Shown piece after piece: positions 21,461-31,787 of a stretch of DNA of 64,000 bases. The notes under the pieces are model-generated. The model searched no databases. It saw nothing but the letters and a program-made list of their open reading frames with translations, and was not told the origin of the DNA. The position numbers and the translations under genes were made by a program. Location: contig WHVA01000206.1 of NCBI GenBank assembly GCA_015179125.1, positions 62,001 to 126,000 of the forward strand, read 5' to 3'. Source of the DNA: Gautieria morchelliformis (taxonomy: Eukaryota; Basidiomycota; Agaricomycetes; Gomphales; Gomphaceae). How positions within the stretch are numbered: position 1 is the stretch's first letter; each line of letters begins with the position of its first letter.

Positions 21461-22610
21461 TGACGTACAGTGTTTCCGGAAGTTCCCGAAACAAAGACTT
21501 CGACTTCAAAGTCTTAGCTAAGTATCGACAACAATGACTATCCATTATTCTATCTAGAGGTACATGAAGAATATGTAGTTATTCATTGTAATGCAAACCT
21601 TTGGATGCTCACAGAAGGGTGTTTGACCACCCAGCCTAGTGGCCAAAAATCCAAAACTCAAAAGTTTGTTTTACTTGGATTTCATACTTCTGTGCCCTAG
21701 CTATGGTCAACTTATGTTCAGGTACAAAATCTCAAGGCAATCCGAGCAGAAACTAGCGAGAAATCGTTGTTCGAGTCTTGCGCGCTAAAACGGAGGCAAA
21801 CCTGACGCGCGCCTTGCGTACTGCAAACAGGTGTAAATTAAAACTGTTTTGGTGGATGTCAGGGTTTACTTTCTGGACTTCCATGTTTCCATGTTTCCAT
21901 TTTTCTGAGTTTACATGTTTCCACACCTTCCATGAGCTTCCACAAGTTTCTGCCTCCTTGATTATGTAAGCATTTCCAGCGCAGTGTTAAGGCTGTAGCC
22001 AGTGTAATGGCTTTTCCTCAGCTGATCTCTGAGGATATGCACAGGCAAGGCCCCATGTACCTATTGCTAGTAGACTTATAGACTGAGGATATCCACTGCA
22101 CAGTTGGTCATTGTCCTTGTGCCAGCCCTTATCTCCTTGAGTATCTTCAGGTTGTGGCTTTCTCACCAGTGTTGCCCTCACAGTGGACAACCCAACCCTA
22201 CTCCTGACCTTGTTGTTTAAGTCCATGACCTCCTCCTTGAGGTCATGGTTGGATGCTAGTGCATGTTTTGAGGTGTGGCACCCGATTTTCTTGACAAGCC
22301 ACAGCCACACCTTGTGGACAGCATTTCCGACCTTCTTGTCTGAAAGTTGTACTCAGTGTGAATTTGTGTGGTTTTTAGGTGCATTGTGTATTTTGTGCAT
22401 CCCTGTAGGCAGTGTATGTGCAGGTTGACTAAGCACGTTCACTGTTTCCCTGCTGAAAAACAGATTGGTGACTGGACCGATGAGAGAATGTTATCAAAGG
22501 AGGATGTTCAGATTGACAATAATGTACATTCTTCTAGGATATATTAGATATCTTTTAAAATATCAACCCTAACCGAATTCATAGTCCATTATTTTGAGCA
22601 ATTTGTATAC
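21461..22610. other. Unassigned repeat-like sequence
   Basis: Only short frames are present. A 107-codon minus-strand frame at 21,987-22,310 has a charged helical segment but no recognisable domain. No element ends were found. Confidence 0.35.
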
Positions 22611-23134
22611 TGTTGTAAGAACCCAGCCTTTGGCTGGTTACTTACCAGTACAACCCTTTTCCCAAGCCCGAGCCTTGTGATACTCGTGCCCGAGTCCTGT
22701 GATTCTAAGCCCGAGCCCGAGCTCATCTCCGAGCTTGATTCCATGCCCGAGTCCCCTTAGTTACCTATCCCATTCCATTACACATCATTAGTATATTGAC
22801 CTCACCCTGATTCCCCCATATATGCTCGCCCCTGACCATTACTCCCACCTGTATATAAACCCGTTGTATGCATTCCTACTCTTCAGTCTGAAAATCAACT
22901 ATCGTACCCCTTTGATCTTTAGCTAGCTTCTAAGTCCTTGCCTCTTAAGCCAAACCTCGCCTCTTAATCGTTCACCTCCGAAGTTGGGACTTGTATGTAG
23001 GGCCAGCGCAGCACATAAGCTGAAGCCAAGTCCCACTCTGACCTCCCCATCTGAACCTCGCTCCGTAACCTCGGACCTTACCTCGGGTTTCACTCCTGAG
23101 CTCGGTCAGCCTTACGAAGGATCATATTGTAACA
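22611..23134 (+). mobile_element. Probable solo LTR (524 bp)
   Basis: The interval begins TGTTGTAAG and ends ATTGTAACA, giving short terminal inverted repeats. It has TATATAAAC at about 22,851-22,860, typical of an LTR promoter. No internal domain and no second copy are in the window, and no clear 5-bp target duplication flanks it. Orientation is taken from the TATA box. Confidence 0.55.
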
Positions 23135-23188
23135 ATTGTGGATATCCTAAAAATTTTGGAATGTTCTGATATTTTAGAAATATTGACT

Positions 23189-23328
23189 ATATGTTAAAAG
23201 TATATATGAAGTTTGTTAGATGTATGATGATAGAATGTGGAGGCAAGTATGGGCCATATGAGTATATGTTAGAAGTATATATGAAGCTTGTTAGATGTAC
23301 AATGACAGAATGTAGAAGCAAGTATGGA
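23189..23328. repeat. Tandem duplication, 75-bp period
   Basis: The AT-rich unit starting ATATGTTAAAAGTATATATG at 23,189 is repeated with a few substitutions from 23,264. About two copies are present, in non-coding sequence just right of the solo LTR. Confidence 0.85.
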
Positions 23329-23589
23329 CAATAACTATACTATATTATTATATATGGTTGATAGATCTGATTAGAAGGTATCTTTAAAATAATATGCATG
23401 TATAGTACAAAGATATATGTTTAGACAATAGGGTATACACCTTTTCCTGGGGAAGCTGCAGACTATGAGAAAGATGTTTAGGATTAGGATTAAGGATGTT
23501 TTGCAAGTTCTGGCAACTGTCTCAATTGTGATATATTTTATGAAATATAGATTAGCTAAGCTATATATACATATATATGACAGTTATAA

Positions 23590-23690
23590 ACATCTGCCTA
23601 CCTGGATTGTTCCTGGACTGGAGAAGTCCAGGACTATGCCTAGCTTCTTCAGGAAAGGCATCCCAATGTTCTGTCAGGATTGGTTCCTTT
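23590..23690 (-). pseudogene. Fragment of gypsy family A protease region
   Basis: On the minus strand a short piece reads MPFLKKLGIVLDFS, matching the protease end FLRKLGITLDFS of the gypsy copy at about 19,430. It is an isolated remnant. Confidence 0.55.
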
Positions 23691-23820
23691 AGGGTTTAAG
23701 AGCAGGTGTTGATGAATTCGAGACACCCGAACACAGCAAACCAAGAAGTCCTTGTGCAAAGTGACTATGTAGTTGGCAAAGAGTACCAGACTACTACTAG
23801 TACAATGTGGGGGTCCACAG

Positions 23821-24219
23821 TCACTGCAGGCATATAAAAGTTTTCTTGTCTGAAAAACTGTTCAAAAAACTGTAAAGATATTCCAAATATTTTTAGTATT
23901 TTTTATGTAAAAAAACTATAATAAAATTTTGTGTTTTTATTAGAATTTACTGAGCAAGAACATTGTAAAAAAATTCAAAGTTTTTTTCAGGGTTTTTTAT
24001 GGGTTTCTTTGTGTTTTCACAAAGAAACTTATAAAAAGCCATAAAAAACCCTGCAAAAAACTTTAAATGTTTTTACAATTTTCTTGCTCAACAGATTCTA
24101 ACAAAAACACAAAATTATGTTGAAGTTTTTTTACATTAAAAACACTAAAAAAATTGGAATATCTTTACAGTTTTTTGAACAGTTTTTCAGACCAGAAAAT
24201 TTTTATATGCCTCCAGTGA
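23821..24219. mobile_element. Foldback (long inverted-repeat) element, 399 bp
   Basis: The two halves are inverted copies of each other. The left end TCACTGCAGGCATATAAAAG pairs with the right end, and pairing continues, with a few mismatches, to a centre near 24,015 marked by CTTTGTGTTTTCACAAAG. The whole unit would fold into one hairpin of about 190 bp. It is AT-rich and non-coding. No convincing target duplication was found, so its class (MITE or foldback) is open. Confidence 0.75.
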
Positions 24220-26479
24220 GTAGATGAATCCCAAGTCTACACGGCCGTATGTACGCAGTGTACGGGTGACACAGTTATGTAAGGTAACTATTCTTCAAAC
24301 ATTGATGCCTTTCCAGCACTCAGCGAAATCGTCTGAAGGGATGAGGGAGGGTTATCTGAGATAGATGATCCCCTCGTCGGCGAAGGCACTCCTTTAGGGG
24401 CCTTCACCAACAGGCTCTGAGTAATTCCAAGGGTTCAGAGTAAGGAGAATCAGTGGTGTCAACTCACAAGTGATGTTCCTGTTCATGATAAAGATGGAGG
24501 TACACTGGGAGGGTAGAGTTCAAGGGTTGGTTCACAAGTGAGCAAGGTAAAGCACAAGGAAGACATATGATAATTGAACTGGGGAACATACATTCTGGAT
24601 GAGTCCTTTTTATAGAGAATACATGTATGCTACTGGCAAATGAGAAAGAGGCCGGATGGTTCAGAACATTACAAAGGATGCACAGTCATGTTACAAACAA
24701 AGGGGAGACATACTGTATAGAGTGAAAACTTCAGCGAAGCTAATTCTGACATGAAAGAGGGGCTTCTGAAAGATTAATAAAGACTACAAGCCTTGGCAGC
24801 TCCTACCGTCCTGTCCTGTGGTGGTACTAGTCCTATTGATCCCAACCTGCATGGAGGCTGCAGCTGACACTATAGGAATATGTCCTGAGCATGTGGGTCT
24901 TTCATAGAGTCGGAGTTTAACAGGTGATGGGTTCTATGATGGATGATGGCCCCAACAACTGGGGTCCTGATGGGAATGATGGGATCAGCGAACGCGAAAG
25001 GGATGCTGCGAAGAATACTTCAGCAAAACATTTGAAGGTCTGACAGTGGGGTTGTTCATTTGCTGGATGTTGATGGCTGGTTCATAGAGTAAACAAATCA
25101 TGACAGGTTCACGTTGTAGTATTTGACATTGTTTCCTGGGTGTTATGTGCAACTGAGAGTGATCATGCAACTCCTACATTGAACAGCTCCACCTGAGTTT
25201 GACCCGGATTGCATGCAATGTGATCGGTGTTCGACTTGGTGACTCATCTCATGACCTTCAGGCATCAATCATAAGTACGTCTCAGTATATGCGCAGTGAT
25301 CATAACAATAACACTATTGCACTGCCCCCCTCAGCTCTATATCCCTGTGTGCAGCTGAACCCACCAAAAAGGTGAAGTAACCCTATCACATTTGGGTACA
25401 CGAGTAATAACTTACTTAGTTGTCATCTGGTTCAATGTGTGTGAAGGTCCGTCTCTACTCAAATAGGTAACCAAACTATCTGTTAATGATATAGAACAAT
25501 ACTCACCTGGTGATTTGTGCACTATAATTTCCAGCACCATGGCCATTCTCAGGTGGTGCAGAAGCTGCTAAGGATAGCAAGGCAAGATCAAGGTGTGTCA
25601 CATCTGTATTGGAATACAAGAATAACAAGAACTCATGGAGTTAGAGCATGCCGGATTCTTGGTAACTGGACCATCATCCCCTGCGTCAAGCCCATGTTTT
25701 TTTCTGTTAATCCCATGAAGAAGCTCATGCAGATCCACTACCCCATCATCACTCTCTGGCTCAGTTGTTGAACCCTCAATTTCCTGCCATAATGCCTCTC
25801 AAGTCTCAAGAGCCATAGCATGCCACTCTTACACAACTTCGAATTGGTCAGAGTTGGTGGTGGGTTCGGATATGGGTCGCTTGGGTCATAGTGAACAACC
25901 TGCATGTTTTCAGGGTGCTGGAAAGGCAGTGGAACAGCTCTAAGGTAGGAAAGAAAATTATATGGGGCGGTGTGGACACGATGTAGCTATGACACATCGC
26001 ATTGAGGTGCTACCTATTAGAGTAATGGAACTACTTTTATCTCTACCAATCTGCCTGGTTTTGAGGGGCTCAAGTATAATCAGATTAGGACTACTAGCGA
26101 GGCTTAAACATGGATGTAGGCAATAGCATCGCGAATACATGATATGCGCGGGCACAATTTGACAAGTTAATAAAAACTTGTGCTCAGAGGAGGTGGGTCA
26201 GTCAGGCTGTGATGAGCCCACGTGTTATGATGCTGAATACCTATATTTTTGGACCTACGAACGAGGACTAACATCTATGAAGCTATCTAAACTGAACACA
26301 AGTCACACCATATTCGTATGGGCTCATGATCTGAGTCCCCCAACTGATCACAGGCCGAGCACCCACTATAACCCCGCTAGATCTCACCTACTTGTGAGAA
26401 TTCCCGCCATGATTACCAACTCTTAAAACGCGGTGATTGCAATTGAAGAAGTTTATTTACCATGGGCAGAGGCACCAGT
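24220..26479. other. Unassigned repeat-like sequence
   Basis: No supported gene. A minus-strand TATAAAAAGG near 24,605 and a purine run (minus strand GAGGGGGGCAG) near 25,326-25,336 hint at an old reverse-orientation LTR between about 24,290 and 25,325. The far end could not be fixed and no duplicate exists here. Confidence 0.3.
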
Positions 26480-26621
26480 GGCACACCTGGCATTAGTAAA
26501 GGGCATTGGCAGCTGGGCATGCCTGTCATTTTACTGTACGATGCACTCACCCATGTCACTATAACCCTTCCTGAAGGTTTTTTCTGACTTCGTTCGAAAG
26601 TGTCGCAGTTTATTTGTACAA
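26480..26621 (+). repeat. Truncated copy of the terminal repeat, head-to-head with the TIR element
   Basis: This stretch is an inverted, diverged copy of 26,622-26,790. Shared words include AACCCTTCCTGAAG and GGCACACCTGGCATT. Together with the next 170 bp it makes a palindrome of about 310 bp centred near 26,622. Confidence 0.75.
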
Positions 26622-27003
26622 TATGACACTCACTTTGTACAAATAAACCGTGACATGCGTGACACTTTCGAACTTTTTTCAGAAAAAACTCTTCAGGAAG
26701 GGTTATAGCAACACAGGCAAGTGCATGATACTGTAGAAAGACACTCATCACAGCTGCCAGTGCCCTTTACCAATGCCAGGTGTGCCGCCATCGTATATGG
26801 TCAACCAGTCAACCTTGACCATTGCAGCTCATGCATACTTAGGTACTTACGCATATGCACTTTTAGGGCACAAGGGTGCCAATTTGACTTAAGAAGGCAC
26901 TCAATATGTATTACCAATTCAGCCTCTATGTGAGTTTTTACTAGTTATGAGGCATACTGCTTTCAAGTAATGCCTTTTCCTTCTAGTCTTTGGTCATCAG
27001 ATT
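26622..27003 (+). repeat. Left terminal inverted repeat
   Basis: It matches the reverse complement of 29,862-30,245 over nearly its whole length. Pairing stops just after TTTGGTCATC near 26,999. Confidence 0.8.
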
Positions 27004-27112
27004 TCAAAAGATCTTATTTTACCCCCGCTGGCATAAACAGTCAGTGAGTTGCACACCCTCTTCTCAGGAGCTATACCCTTGATTTACCAGAGTTCCCAGA
27101 TTTCACACACAC

Positions 27113-27460
27113 CCCCAAGCGTGAGCGTGCACTTGAAATGGTCAACAGCCTCCAAATGCAGCAACCCTCCATGTTTAACCCCCATGCTGCATTTGACGGG
27201 CAGTGGAACATGTTTCGTTCCATTGAGCTGAACCTGGCCAACAATGGCGACCATTTCCAGGTCTATTTCGGTGACCCCTCAGCCGCGGTCTGTACCAATT
27301 AAAGGGCGGTAGCAACCATCGACCCACGGTGGGTTCATTCCTCTGAGGATGAGGCAATTCTTATTCATCAGTTGAGATCCCTACTGGCTGTTGTTATCAA
27401 TGGCCAGGAAGGCTACAGTTCTGAATTGTTGACGACATTGCAATGTTTTCGTTAGAATGA
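27113..27460 (+). pseudogene. Argonaute-like N-terminal relic, part 1
   Basis: The frame beginning PKRERALEMVNSL contains QPSMFNPHAAFDGQWNMF. This resembles the Argonaute N-domain segment in which (R)-x-IF-x-PR-A-x-DG-x-N-(L/M)F is conserved. A stop codon follows at about 27,299. Further on VATIDPRW and a segment ending LLAVVIN recall the family's VATINP and LNVVIR motifs. Argonautes bind small RNAs and execute gene silencing. This copy is broken by a stop and by the LINE at 27,521. The assignment rests on motif memory without a search. An unrelated fungal protein with a similar segment cannot be excluded. Confidence 0.5.
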
Positions 27461-27508
27461 AGCCAATTATGTGAGTCTAACCTGCCGGCATATCGAGCCA
27501 TCACCTCA

Positions 27509-27520
27509 AAGAATCCCTAG
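27509..27520. repeat. LINE target site duplication, left copy
   Basis: AAGAATCCCTAG occurs here and again at 29,328-29,339, flanking the LINE. Confidence 0.8.
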
Positions 27521-29327
27521 AGAGAGAGAGAAAGAGAGAAATCAATTAGAGTGCTCGAAGCGCTGAGCGCTTATGGTGCACTATACTACTGTGTAAGAGA
27601 TTCTACTTAATCTATCTACCTGATGTATTGTTATTCTGTGGCAGTTAGACTGCATGATATGGGAAGAAGAGAATATGACTGGTTTTGAGTGTGAGGATAG
27701 GGAAAACGAGATCCCTATTCTACAGCCATGATGAGCCAGCGCGGTGCTAGCGCATCACGGTCATTGCCTCAGCAAATGGCCAGTCCAGGCAAGGTGGGCA
27801 GGGTTGGTGGTGCGAAGTCTGGACAGGTCGGTAAGCTCTGTGGGAGCATCATGCGTCAGGGGGAGAATTGTTGAATGGCGGTAATGTGTAGCAGTGTGGG
27901 TCTGTCAAGTTATGGCTAGCGGCCAAGGGGATGTGGGATGGGGGGGGTAAGCATTGCCTAGATTTCATAGAGTGGGCCTGCATCGGCCAGTTTGGACGAA
28001 TGGCGGTCTAAAGCAGTCTTGCGGATAGAGCATTCCCAACTGGTTGCTGCGTGAGCGCCCGCACAGACCGCGCATTTGGGTTTGATATGCTGGCATGGTT
28101 TGGAGCTGTCGCACTTCTCCTCATTGGAGCAGTGGCATTCGCGTGTTGCATGGTTACCTGCGCAGTATCCACATACTGTTGTCCTTTTGCAGAGTCGTGA
28201 AAAGTGTCCAAAGCGGTGACAGTTGTAACATTGCGCTGGGCGACGAATAAACTTAGTTGTTGGATGGAGATGACCTCGGAACGCAATGTGGTGGGTGATG
28301 CAGCTGTTGGCAACCTGGGCATCCATGAAGTAGAGCACTATAGATGCATGTTTTTTAGTTTGTTGATTATTCTGTGGGCAGGAGAGGAATTCAGCCTGCT
28401 GGAGTGTTGAAAGGTGGGTGATAATGTGCTTGTTGTGGTTAATGAGAGAGATGATGTCACAGATATCGCGCAAAGGGTTGAAGGTGGAAGGGACTCCATG
28501 GACAATGACTGGAAAGGTTTTCTGGGCGATAGAGAGCTGGTCCGAGAGCTTGGGGAGCCAGCGGTGTACCGTTGAAGCCAGGTAGACTTGTTCAGCTTCG
28601 CTGCATGTCGCAATCCATATGTCACCACTCCGGTGACGGCCTACTGCACGGATCCGTGGTGGGAGGTTCTCTGCATCCTCGTTGCCATCAGCATCTGGTG
28701 TGTATATTCTTGTGTCAAACCAGCACTCGGCATCCTCGACCGCTTTGCTGATCTCTTCTCCCAAGTCCTCACCAGGAAGGTCGGCAAACACAGGACTATT
28801 GCGATTAGATTGCGCAAGTGTAAGATCATATCGTGTATTGCAAAAGTGCGTTTTGGCATCAGGAGGAGGCGGCGGGGCAGAGGAGGTGGGCGAGGTGAGG
28901 ACTGAGGCATAAGTGGGCTTGCGGCCGGATTGAATGGCGTTTGGAATTCCTATATGGGCGGATATCGCTTCAAGATGTTTATTGATGCTATCTAACTGCA
29001 GGTCAGGACGAGGGTCTTTGAGTGCCGATTGGGCTGAGGAGATCAAGTTGCCGCTTTTGTGTAGAGCATCAAGGGAGATTGTAGCCGATTTGGCGGCCTT
29101 GGTCTTAAGAAGGGCAATCCATAGATTAGGTCACTAAGTTGCCCGAGTATAGTGGCTAGAGGAGTGGCAGCGAGGTGTCCTGGAGGTTCATCGGGCAGTA
29201 ATGGTGGTGGTTGGACCGTGGGAGCCATCCCTTTCTCAGCCCAGCTTCCGAAGTCTAAGATCTAATTTGCGAGCGTGTGGTATCTTTTACGTAGTTTGTT
29301 AGTATCGTAGCGGCGGCTGCCGCCTCC
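27521..29327 (-). mobile_element. Internally deleted non-LTR retrotransposon (LINE, Tad1-like)
   Basis: A leftward ORF1 is present, followed by about 440 bp without any endonuclease or reverse transcriptase frame, so ORF2 is missing. The 12-bp direct repeats AAGAATCCCTAG lie at both sides. The tail at the left end is CT-rich on the minus strand in place of a plain poly-A. The insertion splits the Argonaute-like relic. Confidence 0.7.
27958..29228 (-). pseudogene. LINE ORF1 (Gag-like, zinc-knuckle protein)
   Basis: The main frame (29,046 to 27,958, 362 codons) contains KTFPVIVHGVPSTFNP, typical of ORF1p of Tad/I-type LINEs. Three C-terminal CCHC-like knuckles follow: CYNCHRFGHFSRLC, CGYCAGNHATREC and CAVCAGAHAATSWEC. 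A 61-codon frame from 29,228 (MAPTVQPPPLLPDEPPG) probably supplies the true N-terminus, separated from the main frame by a one-base shift near 29,120-29,140. ORF1p coats the element RNA and aids reverse transcription. The shift and loss of ORF2 make this copy non-autonomous. Confidence 0.7.
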
Positions 29328-29339
29328 AAGAATCCCTAG
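29328..29339. repeat. LINE target site duplication, right copy
   Basis: AAGAATCCCTAG, identical to 27,509-27,520. Confidence 0.8.
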
Positions 29340-29397
29340 GAGGGGGCTTATAACTTTGAAGAGGGTTGTTTCAGTGATTTAGGGTATACCAATGATC

Positions 29398-29557
29398 CCC
29401 TTATGGATCTTATCCTCGTGTTCCTCAACCTATGCAACACAAGGGATCTCAACCCAAGTTGCCTTAAGCTGCCATCTGACACAGAAGCTGGTAAGCACAT
29501 ACTCTATCTTGTCGAATTCCTCCTACCAATACGTAAATTTATACAGAATGATCATAT
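29398..29557 (+). pseudogene. Argonaute-like relic, part 2 (linker/PAZ side)
   Basis: Directly right of the LINE the forward frame reads PLMDLILVFLNLC and, 25 codons on, LYLVEFLLPIRKFI. This recalls the Argonaute segment after the N-domain (P-L-I-D-x-C-L-E-F-L ... RFI). It is collinear with part 1 in strand and order, which supports the reading that the LINE split one gene copy. Downstream to 29,861 no further Argonaute motif (PAZ core, MID, PIWI) is found, so the relic covers only the N-terminal part. Confidence 0.4.
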
Positions 29558-29861
29558 GCAGGCCATACAGTGTAGCACAGGGGTAAGGTCATGCATGAGG
29601 CTAGCTAACAAGCCTGATACAAAACTACTCCAGCTGCTCAGCTATGGGGAATCAGACTTTCTTCAGACACTTTCGACTGTTGGTTCTTGCTCCCCAATTC
29701 GTCAGCAAATTTGGCACGGGTACTTCATGTTTGACATCCTACAAAGCATGTACAGTACATTTAAATTTTGTACCATATCAACTCCTCTGCACATGGTATC
29801 CCCCCTACCTACCAAAAACAAGGTGGACCCACCATTCAGTAGGTTTTCCAATGACGGGTGA

Positions 29862-30245
29862 AATGCGATGACCAAAGACTAGAAGGAAAAGGTGTTACTT
29901 GAAAGCAGTATGCCTCATAACTAGTAAAAACTCACATAGAGGCTGAATCAGTAATACATATTGGGTGCCTGCTTAAGCCAAATTGGCACCCTTGTTCTGC
30001 CCTAAAAGTGCGTATGCGTAAGTACCTAAGTACGCATGAGCTGCAACGGTCAAGGTTGACCGGTTGACCATATACGACGGCGGCACACTGGCATTGGTAA
30101 AGGGCACTGGCAGCTGTGATGAGTGTCTTTCTACAGTATCACGCGCTTGCCTGCGTCGCTATAACCCTTCCTGAAGAGTTTTTTCTGAAAAAAGTTCGAA
30201 AGTGTCGCGCGTGTCGCGGTTTATTTGTACAAAGTGAGCGTCATA
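29862..30245 (-). repeat. Right terminal inverted repeat
   Basis: It is the inverted partner of 26,622-27,003. Its outer end runs into three exact 15-bp copies of AAAGTGAGCGTCATA at 30,231-30,275. Confidence 0.8.
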
Positions 30246-30275
30246 AAAGTGAGCGTCATAAAAGTGAGCGTCATA
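30231..30275. repeat. Three tandem 15-bp units at the transposon end
   Basis: AAAGTGAGCGTCATA occurs three times in a row. The first copy is the terminus of the inverted repeat. Terminal subrepeats of this kind are common transposase binding sites. Confidence 0.85.
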
Positions 30276-30484
30276 GTAAACATATATTTGCTATGCCGCG
30301 GACATGGCAGCACGCGCAGGTCCGCATCTCCTTGGGACCTTAGTTTACGACTTTTATCTCGTCCTCTTCTTCTATACTTGTTACATTTTCTGCCATCCTC
30401 ACCCCCATTCGAAACAAGATGCAATCGAGTTGGATTCTAAGACATACACCAGCATTAAATAGACTAATATGATCCTGCTGTTAC

Positions 30485-31349
30485 AGAGCTGAAGCTCAAG
30501 TTGGTCGATCGTACGAAGCATGGCGGCAGCGCAATCCGAACGCGAAGATGGAGCTTGACATGCCACGCATATTGAGTGCGATGGCCGGGCGGGATACGAA
30601 GAGCTGGCTATACGTGCACGGCATAATAAAATGAAGCGGGCAGCCAGTAAGGATGAGTCGTCAAGACGGGTATGGGCACAGGAGGAGAGCAGACAGGAAG
30701 GGTTAGTGAGCCACACCTGGCCAGACATGAGGGCGGAAGGGGTCGCGTGGCCTTCACAAGGCAGCCTCAGGTGTATGATGCAGCTGCCAGGCCAGCCGGA
30801 GACGCACGGCTGCGGCAAGAGGATACGAGGTGGTGGGAAACAGAAGAAGCAAGGCGGCAGGAGGAGGTGGCGGCACAGAAGCAAACGGAACGCGAGCGGC
30901 GGAGACGAGAGGCAGAGGAGGAGGGCAGAAGACGCGAGGCGGAAATCGCAAGACATAAAGAAGTGCATGATCGGGAACAGGCGCTGCGGCAAGAGCAAGA
31001 AGCGGCTTCGAAACGGAAGATGGAGGAACTCGAGTATCGGCGACAGAGGGACGACGCGAGACGTAGAGAGCTGGAGGAAACAAGGCAAAAGGAATTGGAG
31101 GGTATTGCGCAACGGCAGCCTGACGCCGATGCAGCAGCTGCTACGCAAGCCAGCCGAAGCGTGCAAGTCCCCAGGCCCGTCCCCATGCCGATTCCCGTTC
31201 TACTAGTAGTTCCCCCGTCCTCGTCCCCCTCCGGCTCTACGGTTTCAAGAGCAGCTGCCACCCTGACACCGCGGCAGCAGGGTTGCCAAGTAGGATGTGT
31301 GATACATGCAACTGATGGAACAGCGAAGGATACTCTTGCGATATTTTAA
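30485..31349 (+). pseudogene. Charged coiled-coil protein gene, probably frameshifted
   Basis: The product is not recognised. Coding-like sequence passes through three frames: one from about 30,488 (containing YEAWRQRNPNAKMELD), one from about 30,590 (containing YEELAIRARHNKMKRAASKD), and one from 30,672 to the stop at 31,349. The last piece is a long Arg/Glu-rich alpha-helix (roughly residues 50-150, for example RREAEEEGRRREAEIARHKE) followed by a proline-rich stretch. The frame changes may be introns or decay. The long antisense frame at 30,399-31,166 is a by-product of the biased composition. Confidence 0.35.
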
Positions 31350-31787
31350 TGAGGTGAGCTAAGGACGACATGTCTACTACTTAGCTTATCTCAGTAGTCA
31401 CCTGCCACTAAGTTATCTTGCCGGCTCAGCGACAGCGCCCATAGCGGTCCAGGTCCAAAGGTCCAAGGTCCATAGATCTTCTCCCGCTCGGACGCTCTCG
31501 TTCGGCGCAAGCCTTGAAGCTCCGACTTCATCCCAAAGGTGCTCGCGTAGCATGAAGTTTGAGTCAGAGATGGGGCTTGTGCCGAACCTAGGCTCGATGG
31601 CCCCACTTATTCGTGCCGGCCGGATGCCGATGACAGCTGTCATGCGGAGCCGGTTTAGAACCAGGAGTTTAAGGAGTTTAGGTCTGCGGAAAGTCACCCA
31701 CTATGAGTAGTATACTGTAGCCTTTCGACCGATTCCACAGCCTTTAACACTTTCGGAGGTTTGTAAAGCCACGTCTCTTTAATCGCG
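31350..31787. other. Upstream region of the sugar transporter
   Basis: No gene or repeat recognised. It presumably includes the transporter promoter. Start of the gene island. Confidence 0.4.

Larger units (their letters stand above)
26622..30245. mobile_element. DNA transposon-like unit with about 380-bp terminal inverted repeats, carrying an Argonaute-like relic and a LINE insertion
   Basis: The left repeat (26,622-27,003) and right repeat (29,862-30,245) are inverted copies with scattered substitutions. Outer ends read TATGACACTCACTTTGTAC and, inverted, TATGACGCTCACTTTGTAC. A TA dinucleotide sits at both edges, as in Tc1/mariner-type insertion. Inside lie a forward Argonaute-like relic and a minus-strand LINE flanked by a 12-bp duplication. 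Without the LINE the unit would be about 1.8 kb. No transposase is visible inside, so it is non-autonomous or decayed. Confidence 0.6.

Noticed and set aside
22611..23134. Claim of a target duplication for the 524-bp solo LTR
   Set aside because: The flanking bases TATAC and ATTGT do not match. Only the terminal repeats and TATA box support the LTR.
24290..25325. Full reverse-orientation LTR next to a purine run at 25,326
   Set aside because: The purine run and TATA box are suggestive, but the far terminus, target duplication and any partner copy are missing.
30485..30670. N-terminus of an AMSH/STAM-binding-type deubiquitinase
   Set aside because: The general look (helical, charged) is similar, but no JAMM metalloprotease motif or convincing N-terminal domain is present.
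30399..31166. Minus-strand frame of 255 codons rich in Ser, Leu and Pro
   Set aside because: It is antisense to an Arg/Glu-rich coiled-coil stretch whose GC-biased codons leave the reverse strand open. It has no domain and no sensible start.
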